Below, one piece after another: positions 54,278 to 63,278 of a stretch of DNA of 64,000 nucleotides. Made by a program: the position numbers and the translations under genes. Origin of the DNA: Deltaproteobacteria bacterium (GTDB lineage Bacteria > Myxococcota_A > Polyangia > JAAYKL01); the NCBI GenBank assembly GCA_016936575.1, contig JAFGXQ010000128.1, positions 1-64,000 on the forward strand, in the 5' to 3' direction. Position 1 is the stretch's first letter, and every line of letters starts with the position of its first letter. The notes under the pieces were generated by a model. The model made no database searches. It had not been told where the DNA came from and saw nothing but the letters and a program-made list of their open reading frames with translations.

Positions 54278-56395
54278 TTATTCCACGATGAGAATATACT
54301 CTCCGCAGTAATTCGACGAAAATCCCTCGTACATATAGTAGCTGTCCTCGTACCCATCGGCACCGATGAAGACCAATTGGTCCTCGGCGGAACTGTTGGT
54401 ATAAGTGACCAACGGGCTGCCGTCCCAGGTGGAACTGCCGGAAACACATGTGGTCAGAGAATAGTCTTCACAAGATTGAGTCACAAACAGGGCCGGTCCC
54501 TGCAATCCGCCGCCGATGGGCGCAAGTACTGCGGTAATGGTTTCCCCCGCGGGCACAACAATGCGGTACACCTGCTCGTTCCCGCCGTTGTTCTGAACAC
54601 AGGTGTCCATGCCCCCTACAAAGAAATCGGTTCCGGAGCAGGTATTCCCGTGAGCGATAATCGACTCTCCGGAATAGATCCCCAAATCCCAAACCCCACA
54701 GTCCCAGGGAATACACGAATAACTGTCGTCATCCCAAACAGTTGCACCGATGCAAGACGGCGTCGCCCATACTTCGAGCGACAAATCAACATTGTAGTAC
54801 GGCGCCTCCACAACAAGATAGTAGGTTCCGGGCCCCAATGGTGTCTGCGTCAGTCGGGCATTTGAATAGCTGTCCCACACCACCGCGCAGGAATGCTCGT
54901 TCTCGGAACAATCATGCCCAGCGCCGGCTTCAAACAGCAACCCGGCGGAGTATTCGACATAATCGTTGCCGGCATACGAAATATACAAATCGCTGGTCAC
55001 GTCCAAACTGAACGAAATCACGGTTTCGTTTCCGCCCCAGCCATACCAGTACTCCGAGCAACTCAAATCAAATTTGTCATTCAACCCCGAAGAATCGGGC
55101 GTAATCTCAACAGGATACTCCTGGTTGGGTACCAGCGTGCCGAGCGCCATATCGGTTTCACAGGTTCCGCCCTGGCATTCCGTCAGTCCCACACAGGCCG
55201 CATCTGCGCAATCTGCCTCACCGTCGTAATTGTCGTCTTCACCGTTGTTGCAGATTTCCTCATACAACCCCAAATGATAGGTTACCGGATTGGCATATCC
55301 CCACAGATCCGATGCCACCAGCAGGTAGTCACCCGGGGGCACCTGACCGAAGAGAATATTCCCGCTGCCTGACCCGGGATAATCGAAATCGTAGTAATAG
55401 TAGGGCATGTAATACTGGCATCCCAGTTCAGCGGAAGGATTCGGGCATTCCGACGCCGTCGGGGAGTAAGCGAACAAGGCGAACAGAATTTCGTCCCAAT
55501 AGTCGGTTTCAACCTCAACCACCAGATCCCCCTGCTCCTGTACCTGCACGTGCACAATATAATCTTTTCCGGAATCCTGTTCGTAGTAGTAGTCACAGCT
55601 GGTATTCAACCAGTTCATCTGATTGTTTATCTGTGCGTATTGCTTCACGGTATCGCCCAGTGCCAGAGAAACGGTCGAGTTGATGCCACACGAATCCGCG
55701 TCCGAATCGGTATCGGCATCGCTGTCCGCATCGCTGTCACTGTCCGCATCGCTGTCACTGTCCGCATCGCTGTCACTGTCCCCATCACTGTCACTGTCCC
55801 CATCCGCATCCCCGTCCGCATCGCTGTCACTGTCCGCATCGCTGTCACTGTCCGCATCGCTGTCCGTATCCGCATCGGTGTCGGTATCGGCATCACCATC
55901 CACCGAGCCGCAGAACTCCTCATCTTCATCCTCTGCATACGTACAGTCGGTAATGCCGTCGCAAAGCCACCAGTTGGGAATACATTCACCGTCAAAACAG
56001 GTGAAGTATCCGTTGGGACAATCCGAGTCCGAATCGGAGTCACTGTCGGAATCCGCGTCGCTGTCCGAATCTGAGTCGCTGTCCGAATCGCTATCTGTAT
56101 CCCCATCCGCGTCGCTGTCTGTATCCCCATCCACATCCCCATCGCTGTCGCTGTCGCCGTCCGCATCACCGTCCACGTCACTGTCGCTGTCCCCATCCGC
56201 ATCCCCGTCCGCATCGCTGTCAGAATCGCCATCGGCATCGCCATCACTGTCCGAATCGCTGTCGCTGTCCCCGTCCACTGTTCCCACCGGCTCCGTATCT
56301 GTCTCCAATGCGTTCGATATTTCATAACAACCGGTTGCTGCCGCTACTGCGAAAACAACTACGAGCAAATGCAGTCGATTTATTTTATTCACCAT
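54278..56395 (-). CDS. Large surface lipoprotein with two acidic stalks and an LDL-receptor class A repeat
   Basis: 705 residues. The lipobox is ATGC (Cys23). Residues 41-125 and 165-235 are two Asp/Ser stalks, and between them (126-162) lies an LDL-receptor class A module with six cysteines and the calcium cage acidic end (CDGITDC…DEDEEFC). The C-terminal 470 residues include several beta-sandwich-like domains (PPC-like; YYIVVEAP…, [11 protein letters not shown]) and the '[20 protein letters not shown]' motif typical of myxobacterial-type surface proteins. It probably is a calcium-dependent adhesin or receptor. LDLa modules are uncommon in bacteria. Enzyme activity is not evident. Confidence 0.85.
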   Translation of the reverse strand: MVNKINRLHLLVVVFAVAAATGCYEISNALETDTEPVGTVDGDSDSDSDSDGDADGDSDSDADGDADGDSDSDVDGDADGDSDSDGDVDGDTDSDADGDTDSDSDSDSDSDSDADSDSDSDSDSDCPNGYFTCFDGECIPNWWLCDGITDCTYAEDEDEEFCGSVDGDADTDTDADTDSDADSDSDADSDSDADGDADGDSDSDGDSDSDADSDSDADSDSDADSDADTDSDADSCGINSTVSLALGDTVKQYAQINNQMNWLNTSCDYYYEQDSGKDYIVHVQVQEQGDLVVEVETDYWDEILFALFAYSPTASECPNPSAELGCQYYMPYYYYDFDYPGSGSGNILFGQVPPGDYLLVASDLWGYANPVTYHLGLYEEICNNGEDDNYDGEADCADAACVGLTECQGGTCETDMALGTLVPNQEYPVEITPDSSGLNDKFDLSCSEYWYGWGGNETVISFSLDVTSDLYISYAGNDYVEYSAGLLFEAGAGHDCSENEHSCAVVWDSYSNARLTQTPLGPGTYYLVVEAPYYNVDLSLEVWATPSCIGATVWDDDSYSCIPWDCGVWDLGIYSGESIIAHGNTCSGTDFFVGGMDTCVQNNGGNEQVYRIVVPAGETITAVLAPIGGGLQGPALFVTQSCEDYSLTTCVSGSSTWDGSPLVTYTNSSAEDQLVFIGADGYEDSYYMYEGFSSNYCGEYILIVE
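55691..55903 (-). repeat. Second Asp/Ser linker-coding tract of the LDLa lipoprotein
   Basis: Contains an 18-base unit (tccgcatcgctgtcactg) repeated at least five times, some in tandem and identical. It encodes Asp-Ser-Asp-Ala-Asp repeats (residues 165-235). Confidence 0.8.
56021..56275 (-). repeat. First Asp/Ser linker-coding tract of the LDLa lipoprotein
   Basis: Tract of GAY-AGY/GCY/GGY codon pairs encoding residues 41-125. Units are more varied than in the second tract, so it may be older. Confidence 0.75.
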
Positions 56396-56487
56396 ATTTC
56401 TCCTAAAATTAAGCTCCCCCGGTATTCCAACGCTATCATATCATTTTCAACTGTGCTTGTTCTATTTCTTCCACTCTTTTAAACCCC

Positions 56488-56694
56488 TCACACCGCAATT
56501 TTGGTAACTTTTTTATCTGACCTGGTACTTCCCCACTGTACATCCTTCCAGCAGATATCATAAATACCTGAACTCGGTATCAGGAACATTTCCCAAGAGC
56601 CGTCTTCGTCGGTCGCGTCCACTATACTGACGATACTCGTACTCCAGCGAAATTCGACACGAGAAAGAATCGTTGACTCCACATGAATACTCAA
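56488..56694 (-). pseudogene. Possible relic of a carboxypeptidase-regulatory-like domain gene
   Basis: Open frame of 68 codons. Residues about 25-55 (VDATDEDGSWEMFLIP, then G-x-Y-x-I-C-W) resemble the end of a carboxypeptidase-regulatory/Ig-like module. A stop codon lies just before its first Met, no ribosome site is visible, and the start overlaps the divergent DUF5916-type gene by 12 bases. It could be a remnant C-terminus or a chance frame. Confidence 0.3.
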
Positions 56695-59103
56695 ATAGCA
56701 CCACCCGTAATGATACGATTCACGCCCATCTTCGTATTGCTGTTATTGAGCGCATTTCCCGGCCGGGCGGCAGCGCAGGTTCGCTCTATTCCGATACTCG
56801 CAGCCGAACAGGCCCCCCACATTGATGGAAAGTTGGACGATGCCATATGGCAGCGCACACCATTTTTCAGCGACTTTACTCAGCAATCTCCAAATCCGCT
56901 CTCCGCACCCGATGAACAGACAGAAGTTTCTGCGGCGTACACGCACTCGCACCTGTATGTAGGTGTCCGGTGCCACATTCCTTCCAGACATACCATTCAG
57001 TCACGATACACAAGAAGGGACAGGGATGGAGACTTCGACAAACTCGAGATTGCACTGAGCCCAACCAACGACGGGAAAACCGGATTCAGCTTTATCGTGA
57101 ATCCTTCCGGAATTCAGCAGGACGGTGCCTGGAGTGACGATACCATCTTCGACCGAAACTGGGATGCGACGTGGGAGGTGGCAACAACCGTAACCGACAC
57201 ATCATGGACGGCTGAATTTGCCATACCGCTTGATCAGCTGCGTTTCACGAGCCGTACTCGTCAGTTCGGATTTCAGGTCAAACGCTGGATTGCACACAGG
57301 CACCAGCTGGTTGTCCTTCAACCGAAGCACCCGGAAGAAACCGGCGAAATGTCTCGAATGGCAAGGCTTACCGGCACGCAACGGATTTCGCCCAAGCTGC
57401 CGCTCGCCGTCATTCAGGAAATCCACTCTTCGTATACCACCAAAGTCGCCGGAAGCGACAGCACCTCACCTGAGGGATTTGCTATCGGTGCCGGCGGATA
57501 TATCAAAGCCGGCCTTGCTCCCGGATGGACACTCGATATGGCGCTTTCCCCGGATTTCGGCGAAATCGAAATTGACAACGCAGTGGTGAATCTCAGCAAC
57601 ATCGAAACCTTGTACGCAGAAAAAAGGCCCTTCTTTCTGGAAAACCGCCAGCTGTTCATCACCCCCATTCAGTTATTCTATAGTCGACGCCTGGGCGAAG
57701 CACCTGCCGCGCCTGGTGTGGCCGATAATGAATCGGTTTCAGAGGGGCCGCTATACACGCCTTTGTTGCTCGCCACGAAATTCTCCGGAACCAGCGCAAG
57801 CGGCATTTCTGTCGGTGCACTCCACGTACTCTCGGAACCCACACGTGTCGCCGTTGAAACCAATAGAACCCAGGAACAAACGTTTGTCGACACGTCGCCA
57901 TGGACCCACGATGCCGTGCTGCGCGCGAGCAAACAATACAAAAACGGAAACAACATCGGCATACTCTCCACCCATCATCTTCCCGAAGACAATTTCGACG
58001 ACGCACACACCGGCGGCGTGGACTGGAATATTTTCTGGAGCGACAAAGAATACGCATTGAAAGGACAGGTCGCCGCTTCTGCAACGCAGGATAAAGACAA
58101 CAGTGATGCGCCGCGCAGCTATGACACCGGGCTGGCAGCGTGGACCTGGATAGGCCGTCAGGGGGGACGACATTTTCGAACCTCAGCCCAGTACGACTAT
58201 CGAAGCCTCTCGTTCAACCCCAATCACCTCGGGTATATTGATCGCAACGACCTGCACAAACTGACGTATCACGCACAATTCCTTATCAATGAGCAACGAA
58301 ATGCCATCTATGAACTGTATACGGGGCTGCAAACATTTTTCGAGTGGAACACCGACGGCCTTCAACTTCAGAAACAGAGCAATCTGTATCTGAGTGTCAA
58401 GTGGAGAAACCGAATGTGGACACACCTGGGTGGTTACGGGAAACTCTCGGCATATGACGACATGGAGTTTGCAGACGGCCCCCCGTTGAAGCGAATTCCA
58501 GGGGGGGGCATGTGGGTCGGACTGCTCACCCCTGAGGACGAGCCGTTCGGTTTTCAATTTGATGGCAACCTGGGCACCGATGATACCGGATACTATTTCA
58601 TTTTAAAACCGACTTTTACCCTGCGCACCGGCCGATTCGAGCTGGAACTGAGCAATCGAATCGTTCGGGCGAAAAATCGCGAGTCCTACGGGGACACGGT
58701 GGAGCGGGACACTTACGATGAATACATTCTTGCCAAACGGAATCTGATAGAATTGGAAACCGGACTGAAAAGCACCGTCGTTATTTTCAGACAGCTCACG
58801 TTGGAGATGACCTCGCAACTCCTCAGCAGCAAAGCGCACTACCACGACTTTCGGGAGTTGCATCCGAACAGTCGGATAACCGCTGCCACATATACTGACT
58901 CACCCGATTTCGGCAAGACCGTGCTGAATCTGCAAGGGCTGCTGCGGTACGAGTTTCGACCGCAATCGGTGGTGTATCTATCTTATACAAGGAGAGGACT
59001 CGGTGAAGTCTCCCATGGGCCATATACCCAATACCGCACCTTTCAAACCATCGACCAATATCCCGAGCAACGCTTTCTGATGAAACTCAGCTACCTTTTT
59101 TAG
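56683..59103 (+). CDS. Outer-membrane protein with N-terminal CBM9-like domain (DUF5916-type)
   Basis: 806 residues. The signal peptide ends at AAAQ; an ATG at 56710 would give a tighter start. Residues 35-235 form a CBM9-like sugar-binding domain (IDGKLDDAIWQRTPFFSDF, SHLYVGVRC, WTAEFAIPLDQLRF), followed by a membrane barrel of about 500 residues made of alternating amphipathic strands and ending in Phe (KLSYLF), the usual outer-membrane insertion signal. The family (DUF5916) is common in Bacteroidetes, deltaproteobacteria and related groups; its function is unknown, though association with glycan or lipid handling is suspected. It stands beside surface lipoproteins. Confidence 0.9.
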   Translation: MNTQIAPPVMIRFTPIFVLLLLSAFPGRAAAQVRSIPILAAEQAPHIDGKLDDAIWQRTPFFSDFTQQSPNPLSAPDEQTEVSAAYTHSHLYVGVRCHIPSRHTIQSRYTRRDRDGDFDKLEIALSPTNDGKTGFSFIVNPSGIQQDGAWSDDTIFDRNWDATWEVATTVTDTSWTAEFAIPLDQLRFTSRTRQFGFQVKRWIAHRHQLVVLQPKHPEETGEMSRMARLTGTQRISPKLPLAVIQEIHSSYTTKVAGSDSTSPEGFAIGAGGYIKAGLAPGWTLDMALSPDFGEIEIDNAVVNLSNIETLYAEKRPFFLENRQLFITPIQLFYSRRLGEAPAAPGVADNESVSEGPLYTPLLLATKFSGTSASGISVGALHVLSEPTRVAVETNRTQEQTFVDTSPWTHDAVLRASKQYKNGNNIGILSTHHLPEDNFDDAHTGGVDWNIFWSDKEYALKGQVAASATQDKDNSDAPRSYDTGLAAWTWIGRQGGRHFRTSAQYDYRSLSFNPNHLGYIDRNDLHKLTYHAQFLINEQRNAIYELYTGLQTFFEWNTDGLQLQKQSNLYLSVKWRNRMWTHLGGYGKLSAYDDMEFADGPPLKRIPGGGMWVGLLTPEDEPFGFQFDGNLGTDDTGYYFILKPTFTLRTGRFELELSNRIVRAKNRESYGDTVERDTYDEYILAKRNLIELETGLKSTVVIFRQLTLEMTSQLLSSKAHYHDFRELHPNSRITAATYTDSPDFGKTVLNLQGLLRYEFRPQSVVYLSYTRRGLGEVSHGPYTQYRTFQTIDQYPEQRFLMKLSYLF

Positions 59104-59123
59104 CCATCCGAAAAAAGAATGCG

Positions 59124-60941
59124 CTATTCAAACCCCTCACGAATATAGTTATTCAAAGCCGTGGCGGTATAGGCGTCATTCCAGTTCAACCGCGTACGCT
59201 CCACCGCCTCCGCCATAAATGCCTCCAGGGTACCATCCAGCCCCAATGTGGCGGCGTATGAACCCACGGTTCTATCGGGATCACGAAACGCCGGTGTGAA
59301 CTCAGCGGCACCTGTTTCCGACGAAGCCAAATTCCATGCGTTCAGGTCACCATCAATATCCCCGCAAAACCAGTCCACGCCCTGCTGCCCCGAATACTCA
59401 TTGTCCGCATATGAAAAGGACGCGAATCCGCCGCTGTGATCCACCAGACAGGTGTCGAGCCCCGGGTCGACAAATCGATTCTCACGAATCTGAACATTCT
59501 CCCACGCTGAAACAGCCTGCACACGCAGCGAACGCGCCATCAGATTGTAGAACAGATTATCCACAATCGAGATATCGGTCTGTGTGCCGCCGCCAAGTGC
59601 GATGCCATACGCATTTCCATACCATGGTTGATGCAGAAAATAGTTACCGGTCACCAGGGCGGTATCGATATCGGACATATCCAGCATCCATGCGAAGTTG
59701 CGCTCTGTAGGATTGTTCAATCCGATTTGCGTAAAAACATTGTTTTCAATCGTCACATCAGAAAACCGGTGCGGTTCCTCGGTATTTCCACCGATACCGA
59801 GGCCGATTTCGCCGTCCACAAATAGGTTATTTTCAAACAGTAGGGTATTGCTGTCGCCGGTTTCATCAGAGCGCATCTTGATTCCCATGCTCGACGCCCG
59901 GGCAATGATGTTTTCGCGCACAACGAGATTATCATTGCCGCTCAGGTACATGTTGTGATTGTACATGGTGGCGCACGCGCTTTCCACCTCCTCGTTCCAC
60001 CCGTTGTGATCGAAAATATTCCCTTCAATCAGCATCCCATCCACGTGCGACGTGTATATTCCCGATGGACGATACGTGCTGTTCTGTCCGCAGGTGTCCA
60101 CATGATAATTCAGTTCTACTACATTGCGCCGCACTTCCACATTCTCGTAATGCCCTACGTCGTAGGACTGCACCACCAACTCGCAATGGGTCAGCCGACA
60201 TCCTTCTATCAGCAAATCACTGCCGCCGCCCACATATCGAAAGCCTCCCCCCGTGCTTCCGTCATACTCAGCGTCACCAACGATTTTCGGATAGGCCACG
60301 ATTTCCAATCCCACTATCGACACATAGCTGCGCTCCTGACCGTTATGATCGATAAAATTTGTATTCACCTCAACCCGGGGCAATGCGACAGAATCCCCGT
60401 ACGATGCGATCACCATCGGGTGCGCCGCGTCTCGACCGGAAATAAATCGACCGAGAGACTCACCGCGCCATACGTCACCCCGCTTGAGTAACATGAAATC
60501 GTTTTCGCCATCCCTCAACAGCGAAGCGCCCTGTGCAATCGTCTGTACCGGTGTTTCGGGGGTCAATCCGTCATTGGTGTCGACGCCGTCCGATGCACTC
60601 ACATATATCACCCGGCTATCTGCGCTCACGTCAAATGTGGTGAAGCCCTGCTCTTCTGCGCGGCTTCCCGACGTCTCATCGTCGTCGGCATGAACGCATC
60701 CCAAATCAAACTGCCAGTCAGTGTACCCGTCACTGTCATTGTCGATGCCGTCGTTGCAATCCGATATGGTCGGCAGTTCCGTACCGGTGTCCAAATCAGA
60801 ATCATTTCCGGTGTCGCTGTCAGAATCGGTATCTCCTTCGAGGTCACCATTTGAATCGGACGAATCATCCGCTGACTTGTCAGCTCCGCACGCGGCTACA
60901 CTGAGCCCAAAAACAAACAAGAAAATAACCAACCAACGCAT
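59124..60941 (-). CDS. Asp/Ser-stalk lipoprotein with right-handed beta-helix
   Basis: 605 residues from the ATG at 60941; the longer frame upstream is not needed. The lipobox is VAAC (Cys18). A short acidic linker with Ser, Gly and Thr follows, then a 'DCNDGIDNDSDGYTDW' surface motif. Residues 100-600 contain a PbH1-type parallel beta-helix, with repeats such as N-V-E-V-R-R-N-V-V and V-T-I-E-N-N-V-F-T, and a starting segment (SASDGVDTNDGLTPETPVQT) typical of bacterial pectate-lyase-like secreted proteins. It may bind or cut polysaccharides. It ends 21 bases from the stop of the DUF5916-type gene on the other strand. Confidence 0.87.
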   Translation of the reverse strand: MRWLVIFLFVFGLSVAACGADKSADDSSDSNGDLEGDTDSDSDTGNDSDLDTGTELPTISDCNDGIDNDSDGYTDWQFDLGCVHADDDETSGSRAEEQGFTTFDVSADSRVIYVSASDGVDTNDGLTPETPVQTIAQGASLLRDGENDFMLLKRGDVWRGESLGRFISGRDAAHPMVIASYGDSVALPRVEVNTNFIDHNGQERSYVSIVGLEIVAYPKIVGDAEYDGSTGGGFRYVGGGSDLLIEGCRLTHCELVVQSYDVGHYENVEVRRNVVELNYHVDTCGQNSTYRPSGIYTSHVDGMLIEGNIFDHNGWNEEVESACATMYNHNMYLSGNDNLVVRENIIARASSMGIKMRSDETGDSNTLLFENNLFVDGEIGLGIGGNTEEPHRFSDVTIENNVFTQIGLNNPTERNFAWMLDMSDIDTALVTGNYFLHQPWYGNAYGIALGGGTQTDISIVDNLFYNLMARSLRVQAVSAWENVQIRENRFVDPGLDTCLVDHSGGFASFSYADNEYSGQQGVDWFCGDIDGDLNAWNLASSETGAAEFTPAFRDPDRTVGSYAATLGLDGTLEAFMAEAVERTRLNWNDAYTATALNNYIREGFE

Positions 60942-61072
60942 TCCATTTCCCTTTCCACGAGTGTCAATTCGCCTTTCAATACAATCACGAAAGAGACACA
61001 TGCTTACTGCAGTAATAAACAATAGATGAAAAGACGCGGAAATATTACGACTCGGACGTTGCGGTTACACCG

Positions 61073-63103
61073 CTATCCGTCGATATACCCGAGGGCACGC
61101 AACGACTCTTCCACGTCTTTACTCAATGGAACCGCCTGCTCGCCATCCTTGAAATTTTCCGCCTTCTGCTGCAATGCGGTGCGATAGGTGGTCGCCACAG
61201 AGTAGAGTTTACGATACATGGGGTGGGAGGTATCCAGTTTTTCTTTTTCAAACGGATCGGCCTGCAAATCATACACAAACGGCTTGGCTTTCCCATCCAG
61301 TGGATAGACCAACTTGTACCGTTTACCATCGTACCACGCGAACTGTTCCCCCCAATACAAATTGAACTCCATATACGCGGGTCTGGCCGGTGGCGGATTC
61401 AAGATCAACGACAGCAGGCTGGTTCCCTCAGAGATTGGCGGCGGTGTCTGCCCGAAAATATCCAAGATGGTAGGCAGCACATCTACCTGGCCGATGGAAT
61501 CGGACAATCGCACGCCCGCATTCCATTTTCCACCGGGAGCGCGAATAATAAATGGAATGCGCACCACTTCCTCCTCATACCGATGCCCATGGTCGATTCC
61601 CCCGTGATCAAAAATCTCCTCGCCGTGGTCAGCTGTGAAGATCACCCAGGTATTGTCAAGCAACCCACGTTGTTCCATTCGTTTAAGCAGCCGCCCGATT
61701 TCGTCATCGGTGTACCGCACTTCCGCATCGTACAACGCGCGGATTTGAAGCTGCTCCATTTTATCCACTTTCATTGTGCCGTTGCGCACCGGAGTAACCT
61801 GAGAAAAGCGCTCGGCAAACCGGGGCGTATCAAACGTGGCAAACTGCTCGCGATATTTTTCAGGCGCATCGTACGCCACGTGCGGATCAAAATAATGCAC
61901 CATCATGAAGAACGGCGAATCATTCTGCGCGAAAATCCACCGCATCGCGGTATCGGTAACTTCAGTGGCTTCCCGTGGTCCAGAGAAACCGTTGGCGCGC
62001 TTTTGCCCTTTTCCATAGGGGATAACCAAATCATAAAAATCAAATCCCTGACCCAGCCCGGTGTCCTTATGAAGAAAACCGTTATTCACAATGGCACCGG
62101 TTTTCAGTTCAATCGGTTTCAGCAGTTGAGCAATCGTCGGAATATTCGGAGAAAGCCGTGTAATACGCATTTTCCCCACCGTAGCGACTTCTGAATCATC
62201 CACGTCGGTGTCGGACTTGAACAGGCGGGTTCCCATCTGATGCACTGTGGGCGATACACCGGTTAAAATCGAAGCGAACGACGGCGCTGTCCACGGAGAT
62301 GAAGAATGCGCATTTTCGAACACAATTCCTTCTTCGGCCAATTCGGCAATAGCCGGGCTGGTGGGCTTCGAATAGCCGTATGGTGTAAGGCCGTCCGCGC
62401 GCAACGCATCCACCACAATCAGCAACACGTTCTGTCCCTTGGGCGGAGGAGTCTTCTGCAGCGGCTTTGAAGTCAACGTCGCCGCAACTTTTTTCGGAGT
62501 CGGATACGTTCTCTTTTTTTTCAAGCGCCCCGATTCATCCCACCATGACCATTGACCAACACGCATATCCTGAACACAGTTGCCTTTGCTCTCCAGCTTG
62601 CCGTTGGGATAATAGCGTTCCCATACGCCATCTTTTTTCGCATCTGTCAGATACACTTTCTCGCGTAGCGTGCCATCGGAATTCCAAACCTGCCACAGGT
62701 CTGAATTGATCCCGTTTTTGCGATATCCCTGCCGTTGCAGGTTCCCGTTTGGGTACCAATAGGTCCATTTGCCATCCGGAACGCCGTCTTTCCACGTACC
62801 TTCATATCGACGTTTTCCGTTTTTGTACCAGGCCTGCCACACCCCGTCGCGCATATCATTTTTATAGAACCCGGATTCCTTTTTATTTCCCGGCTCAAAC
62901 CATTCGTCATACGGACCGGAGCGGACCATTTTGCCCGCGTCATTTTTGTTCACGCACCATTTTCGCCCGCCATTCGCGGCCCCCGCTCCCTCGAGTTTTC
63001 CCCCGTCCGGACAAGGACACCCCGGACCGCAACCGACAAAACTCACAGATAAAAGAAGTGCAATAAAGAAATCCGATAAATTTAATTGTGGTCGAGTATG
63101 CAT
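61073..63103 (-). CDS. MORN/YwqK-repeat fusion to alkaline phosphatase-superfamily (sulfatase-like) lipoprotein
   Basis: 676 residues. The lipobox is FVGC (Cys25), followed by a Cys/Gly-rich stretch. Residues 75-200 contain about six MORN-like/YwqK repeats (G-x-W-x-x-W-Y-x-N-G-x), often antitoxin- or membrane-associated. A sulfatase-like domain follows (about 222-640) with metal motifs VDALRADGL (Asp232), FTADHGEEIFDHGG and the catalytic segment T272-A-P-S-F, where sulfatases have Cys/Ser-x-Pro-x-Arg. So it lacks the formylglycine signature and probably acts on phosphoesters or is non-enzymatic. The MORN-sulfatase-like fusion is not one I know as a named family. The nearby TPR fusion at 49925 makes a pair. 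Confidence 0.86.
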   Translation of the reverse strand: MHTRPQLNLSDFFIALLLSVSFVGCGPGCPCPDGGKLEGAGAANGGRKWCVNKNDAGKMVRSGPYDEWFEPGNKKESGFYKNDMRDGVWQAWYKNGKRRYEGTWKDGVPDGKWTYWYPNGNLQRQGYRKNGINSDLWQVWNSDGTLREKVYLTDAKKDGVWERYYPNGKLESKGNCVQDMRVGQWSWWDESGRLKKKRTYPTPKKVAATLTSKPLQKTPPPKGQNVLLIVVDALRADGLTPYGYSKPTSPAIAELAEEGIVFENAHSSSPWTAPSFASILTGVSPTVHQMGTRLFKSDTDVDDSEVATVGKMRITRLSPNIPTIAQLLKPIELKTGAIVNNGFLHKDTGLGQGFDFYDLVIPYGKGQKRANGFSGPREATEVTDTAMRWIFAQNDSPFFMMVHYFDPHVAYDAPEKYREQFATFDTPRFAERFSQVTPVRNGTMKVDKMEQLQIRALYDAEVRYTDDEIGRLLKRMEQRGLLDNTWVIFTADHGEEIFDHGGIDHGHRYEEEVVRIPFIIRAPGGKWNAGVRLSDSIGQVDVLPTILDIFGQTPPPISEGTSLLSLILNPPPARPAYMEFNLYWGEQFAWYDGKRYKLVYPLDGKAKPFVYDLQADPFEKEKLDTSHPMYRKLYSVATTYRTALQQKAENFKDGEQAVPLSKDVEESLRALGYIDG

Positions 63104-63278
63104 ATCTTTTCCATTTCGTACAAATTACAAAAAAGCTGACTATATGATCTGCGACGCGTAATGTACACGCTTAAAAAATGAGTACACCGATCAAATCTGA
63201 ATTGTTCATTCGGCTTGCGCAGGGACGGAGGCGCCCGGACTGAACGAACTCCGCCGGCCTTTGATTCTTCAAGCGATT

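Noticed and set aside
55550-56327. Long plus-strand frames opposite the Asp/Ser tracts (Ile-Arg-Ile-Ala or Ser-Leu-Ser-type repeats)
   Set aside because: They are the mirror of the repetitive codons on the minus strand; they lack ribosome sites and their low-complexity products appear only because the DNA is periodic.
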